Under the pieces are notes generated by a model, which saw only the letters and a program-made list of their open reading frames with translations, had not been told where the DNA came from and did no database searches. A stretch of DNA of 14,333 nucleotides from Proteobacteria bacterium ST_bin11 (GTDB lineage Bacteria > Pseudomonadota > Gammaproteobacteria > Methylococcales > Methylomonadaceae). Location of the stretch: the NCBI GenBank assembly GCA_002083615.1, contig MSXO01000042.1, positions 1 to 14,333 of the forward strand, given 5' to 3'. Positions 13,544-14,333 of this stretch are shown here, in pieces (position 1 is the stretch's first letter; the number at the start of each line of letters is the position of its first letter). The position numbers and the translations under genes were made by a program.

Positions 13544-14333
13544 ATGAACTCACAATGGGAAGCCGTTATCGGCTTGGAAATCCACACCCAACTCTCGACC
13601 AAATCCAAAATCTTCTCCGGGGCGGCCACCGCTTATGGCGCCGAGCCGAATACTCAGGCGTGCGCAGTGGATTTAGGCCTGCCCGGTGTATTGCCGGTGT
13701 TGAACAAAGACGCGGTCCGCAAAGCGGTGACCTTCGGTTTAGCCATTGACGCCGAGATTGCCCCCCACTCGATTTTCGCCCGCAAAAACTACTTCTACCC
13801 CGACTTACCGAAAGGCTATCAGATCAGCCAGTTCGAGCTGCCCATCGTCGGCAACGGCCATTTGGACATTGAAGTGGACGGTGTCGAAAAACGCATTGGC
13901 ATCACCCGCGCCCATCTCGAAGAAGACGCGGGCAAATCGCTACATGAAGACTTCCACGGCCTCACTGGTATCGATTTGAACCGCGCCGGCACACCTCTGC
14001 TCGAAATCGTTTCAGAACCAGACATGCGTTCCGCCAAGGAAGCCGTGGCTTACATGCGCAAGCTGCATGAATTAGTGCGTTACCTGGAAATCTGCGACGG
14101 CAACATGCAGGAAGGCTCGTTCCGGTGCGACGCCAACGTCTCGGTGCGCCCGAAAGGCCAAAAAGAGTTTGGCACCCGCGCCGAAATCAAGAATATCAAC
14201 TCGTTTAAATTCGTCGAGAAAGCCATCAATCACGAAATCGAGCGGCAAATCGATGTAATTGAAGGCGGCGGCAAAGTCGTCCAGGAAACTCGCCTGTACG
14301 ACGCCAACAAAGACGAAACCCGCTCGATGCGCA
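13544..14333 (+). CDS. gatB: Aspartyl/glutamyl-tRNA amidotransferase subunit B (3' end beyond window)
   Basis: The first 263 codons are visible, just over half of a normal GatB of about 475-480 residues; no frameshift appears. It binds the mischarged tRNA, activates the Glu or Asp side chain with ATP and accepts ammonia from GatA. Family stretches include WEAVIGLEIHTQL at the start, KNYFYPDLPKGYQISQ, THEDAGK-like HLEEDAGKS, DLNRAGTPLLEIVSEPD, GNMQEGSFRCDANVSVRP and EIKNINSFKFVEKAI. Start ATG at 13544 has AAAGGA 7 nt upstream. It follows the Uma2 gene by 18 nt and so is separated from gatA by about 630 nt. Confidence 0.97.
   Translation, partial: MNSQWEAVIGLEIHTQLSTKSKIFSGAATAYGAEPNTQACAVDLGLPGVLPVLNKDAVRKAVTFGLAIDAEIAPHSIFARKNYFYPDLPKGYQISQFELPIVGNGHLDIEVDGVEKRIGITRAHLEEDAGKSLHEDFHGLTGIDLNRAGTPLLEIVSEPDMRSAKEAVAYMRKLHELVRYLEICDGNMQEGSFRCDANVSVRPKGQKEFGTRAEIKNINSFKFVEKAINHEIERQIDVIEGGGKVVQETRLYDANKDETRSMR

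Overview
The window looks like ordinary chromosome from a gammaproteobacterium. mreB-mreC faces gatC-gatA-gatB divergently, an arrangement I know from Pseudomonas-like genomes. Protein style and moderate G+C (by eye) suggest a gammaproteobacterial methanotroph such as Methylomonas, but that genus-level guess is inference only. No RNA genes, insertion sequences, phage genes or CRISPR arrays are visible.

Minus-strand block (about 11047 down to 98): a cell-wall elongation locus. In transcription order it reads mreB, mreC, mreD, mrdA (PBP2), rodA (mrdB), mltB, an MBOAT O-acyltransferase, an SGNH-fold partner, and a 565-residue membrane protein. That last protein joins a cytoplasmic FHA domain, one membrane helix, a coiled coil and a periplasmic lytic transglycosylase (SLT) domain. 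mreC to mltB are nearly contiguous: mreC/mreD and mrdA/rodA overlap, and the other gaps are 6-7 nt. MreB, MreC and MreD organise the complex, PBP2 and RodA make glycan and cross-links, and MltB and the FHA-SLT protein cut glycan. The MBOAT/SGNH pair could O-acetylate an extracytoplasmic polymer. Peptidoglycan is attractive because its O-acetylation blocks lytic transglycosylases, but an exopolysaccharide is equally possible.

Plus-strand block (11162 to the right edge): gatC, gatA, an inserted Uma2-family (DUF820, PD-(D/E)XK-like) gene, and gatB cut by the window edge. GatCAB amidates mischarged Glu-tRNAGln and/or Asp-tRNAAsn.

Most worth a second look: (1) the FHA-TM-coiled coil-SLT fusion, which would link cytoplasmic phospho-threonine signalling to periplasmic wall cleavage; (2) mreC, whose conserved N-terminus can only be recovered by starting at an AUA codon with a good Shine-Dalgarno, overlapped by the stop of a 39-codon upstream ORF and preceded by a perfect 15-bp terminator-like hairpin after mreB; (3) the MBOAT/SGNH pair lying between two lytic transglycosylases; (4) the Uma2 gene interrupting gatCAB. 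The left 97 bases hold only the possible first 11 codons of a further minus-strand gene.
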